From the NCBI GenBank assembly GCA_013331575.1, contig DUGD01000043.1, positions 857 through 7,907 of the forward strand: a DNA stretch of 7,051 nucleotides, in the 5' to 3' direction. Below the pieces are notes generated by a model that saw only the letters and a program-made list of their open reading frames with translations, ran no database searches and was not told where the DNA came from. Below are positions 6,009-7,051 of the stretch, in pieces. The translations under genes and the position numbers were made by a program. This stretch comes from Candidatus Woesearchaeota archaeon. Its GTDB lineage: Archaea; Nanobdellota; Nanobdellia; Woesearchaeales; UBA525. The stretch's first letter is position 1. Each line of letters starts with the position of its first letter.

Positions 6009-6683
6009 ATGGCTAAAAGCGACGATAACCCTTTCGAGAAAAAAGAAGGGGATACCCGAGAGAACGCACCGCAAAAAGAGAAACAGGGATTTCTCTCCAA
6101 AGCCAACTGGACACCTGACATCGTCGCATCCATCCTCGCGACGAACAGCGGCCTCCTCCTCGGCGGCGCGCTCGCATTCCTCGCCATCTACGGTTCCGGC
6201 GCGGCGCTCCAAGCATTCTCTATCACACTCGTCTTCTTCTGCGCATGGTTCTTCTCCATCACATGCTACCATATGGAGCTCGATGGACACCGTCACTTCC
6301 AGCAGGCGTATCTCTTACTGACCCCTATCCTCGGGGTGTTCGTCACCATAACATTGATCACGACATTCCTGAAGAAGATAGCCATAGCGGCGGCCGGCAC
6401 ATTCGCGTCGAGCATGGTCCCTGAGGGAATACCGGTACCGGGAGCGCAGGACCTCGCGCGCAGCACCGCGGAGAAAATGATACAACCAATGTTCTCGAAC
6501 ACAGCATCGTTCTCCGACATCGGCGGCATGACCATCGCGATAACGATAGCGGTGGTGATGGCGTTCACGATGACAGCCGCGCACCGCAAGATGCTCAAAT
6601 GGTACTACCTCCTGCCCGCGCTGCTATTTATCGGCCTCGGCGCGATCATTATTACGGGCGGCGCGGTGTTCGCGAAGATATGA
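6009..6683 (+). CDS. Unknown five-helix membrane protein
   Basis: The 224-residue protein belongs to no family I recognise. The first 35 residues are hydrophilic and charged, rich in Lys, Glu and Asp, with no signal peptide. Hydrophobic segments follow at about 46-62, 67-87, 101-120, 172-192 and 198-222, predicting five membrane helices with the last running almost to the C-terminus. Between helices 2 and 3 is a short histidine-bearing loop (CYHMELDGHRH, 86-96). Between helices 3 and 4 is a loop of about 50 residues containing a Pro/Gly-rich stretch (PEGIPVPG). The short loop AAHRKMLKWYY before the last helix is basic, so by the positive-inside rule it is probably cytoplasmic. The ATG is fixed by the TATA box 26 bp upstream and no SD is present. 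It is a single transcription unit, divergent from the phosphotransferase and convergent with the acetyltransferase gene. No function is inferred. Confidence 0.85.
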   Translation: MAKSDDNPFEKKEGDTRENAPQKEKQGFLSKANWTPDIVASILATNSGLLLGGALAFLAIYGSGAALQAFSITLVFFCAWFFSITCYHMELDGHRHFQQAYLLLTPILGVFVTITLITTFLKKIAIAAAGTFASSMVPEGIPVPGAQDLARSTAEKMIQPMFSNTASFSDIGGMTIAITIAVVMAFTMTAAHRKMLKWYYLLPALLFIGLGAIIITGGAVFAKI

Positions 6684-6759
6684 GTCTAGAAACGACGTTA
6701 TGCACCGACATCGACCACCTTCGTGAGCACGAAAGAGGCTTCGATTAGCTACACTAGCT
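6684..6759. other. Convergent intergenic region with a short inverted repeat
   Basis: The plus-strand membrane protein gene and the minus-strand acetyltransferase gene end 65 bp apart. AGCTA-CAC-TAGCT (6747-6759) spans the acetyltransferase stop codon and is followed by TTCTT on the plus strand. It could help end transcription, but the stem is only 5 bp. Confidence 0.25.
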
Positions 6760-7051
6760 TCTTATTGAGATTGAGTATGGATTCGCCCCACAATGCATAT
6801 CCTTGCGTGCCGTAATATTCGACAAGCGATCCTTCAGAAGACTTCACAAACAATGAGGAATAGTTGCAACCGTGATCACGGATAGATTCTTCCGCCGCAT
6901 GCATGAGCCGTTCACCGATGCCGATCCCTCGGAACTCTTTACGCACAGCGAGATGCCATATGCTCGAGAACCAAGGATTGAATATGATGAACACATTCCC
7001 GACAGCCACACTCCTATTGTCCGCGACAAGAAGCGCATTCGGATCATACGC
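6749..7051 (-). CDS. GNAT-family N-acetyltransferase, C-terminal part (cut by window edge)
   Basis: GNAT enzymes transfer acetyl from acetyl-CoA to an amine. The last 100 residues are visible in a frame that is open to the window edge; the N-terminal third or so of a typical 150-residue protein is missing. Motif A is clear: the strand IWHLAVRKEF leads into the pyrophosphate-binding loop RGIGIG (visible residues 41-46) and helix ERLMHAAEE. Motif B follows as EYYGTQGY (78-85), the usual Y-x-x-x-G-[FY] element. The C-terminal strand ESILNLNKKL ends the protein at a TAG codon. An internal GTG at 7009 is in frame but cannot be the start, since family-like sequence (NALLVADN) continues upstream of it. 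The substrate, protein N-terminus or small molecule, is not readable from this part. Confidence 0.9.
   Translation of the reverse strand, partial: AYDPNALLVADNRSVAVGNVFIIFNPWFSSIWHLAVRKEFRGIGIGERLMHAAEESIRDHGCNYSSLFVKSSEGSLVEYYGTQGYALWGESILNLNKKLV

Noticed and set aside
1..7051. Insertion sequence, integrase, attachment site or CRISPR array
   Set aside because: No transposase-like or integrase-like ORF, no terminal inverted repeats bounding a gene, and no regularly spaced repeats were seen.

Overview
The window is archaeal. The clearest signs are perfect or near-perfect archaeal TATA boxes (TTTATAAATA, TTTATATAA, TTTAAATA). Three genes have an ATG 26-28 bp downstream of the TATA centre, as expected for leaderless mRNAs. 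Genes inside the operon instead carry GGTGA-type Shine-Dalgarno sites. The SMC protein with its archaeal/bacterial-type ATPase head agrees with this. The phylum cannot be fixed from the sequence; a euryarchaeal or DPANN-type archaeon are both possible.

Layout: (1) 1-1889, minus strand: the N-terminal half of the chromosome-segregation ATPase gene smc, cut by the window edge inside the hinge. (2) 1890-2200: a non-coding gap with a strong TATA box and a dense nested set of inverted repeats (1954-2073) that folds as a closed multi-helix RNA. It is either a stand-alone RNA or an unusual smc leader. (3) 2201-4383, minus strand: a probable operon, in transcription order a broken N-terminal piece of a NodU/CmcH-type carbamoyltransferase, a DNA polymerase beta-type nucleotidyltransferase, a Nudix hydrolase and a thymidylate-kinase-like P-loop kinase. 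The middle genes are tied by 4-base ATGA overlaps and strong SD sites. (4) 4574-5647, minus strand: a leaderless aminoglycoside/choline-kinase-like phosphotransferase. (5) 5680-5978: a divergent intergenic region with a possible degraded small gene. (6) 6009-6683, plus strand: a leaderless unknown five-helix membrane protein. (7) 6749-7051, minus strand: the C-terminal part of a GNAT acetyltransferase, convergent with the membrane protein.

Between smc and the membrane protein, nearly every gene encodes an enzyme that moves a phosphoryl, nucleotidyl or carbamoyl group or hydrolyses a nucleotide. This suggests an accessory cluster for small-molecule or nucleotide modification, but no substrate can be read from the sequence. 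The points most worth a second look are the structured RNA candidate next to smc, the frameshifted carbamoyltransferase fragment that still has a good promoter, and the contrast between leaderless and SD-led starts.
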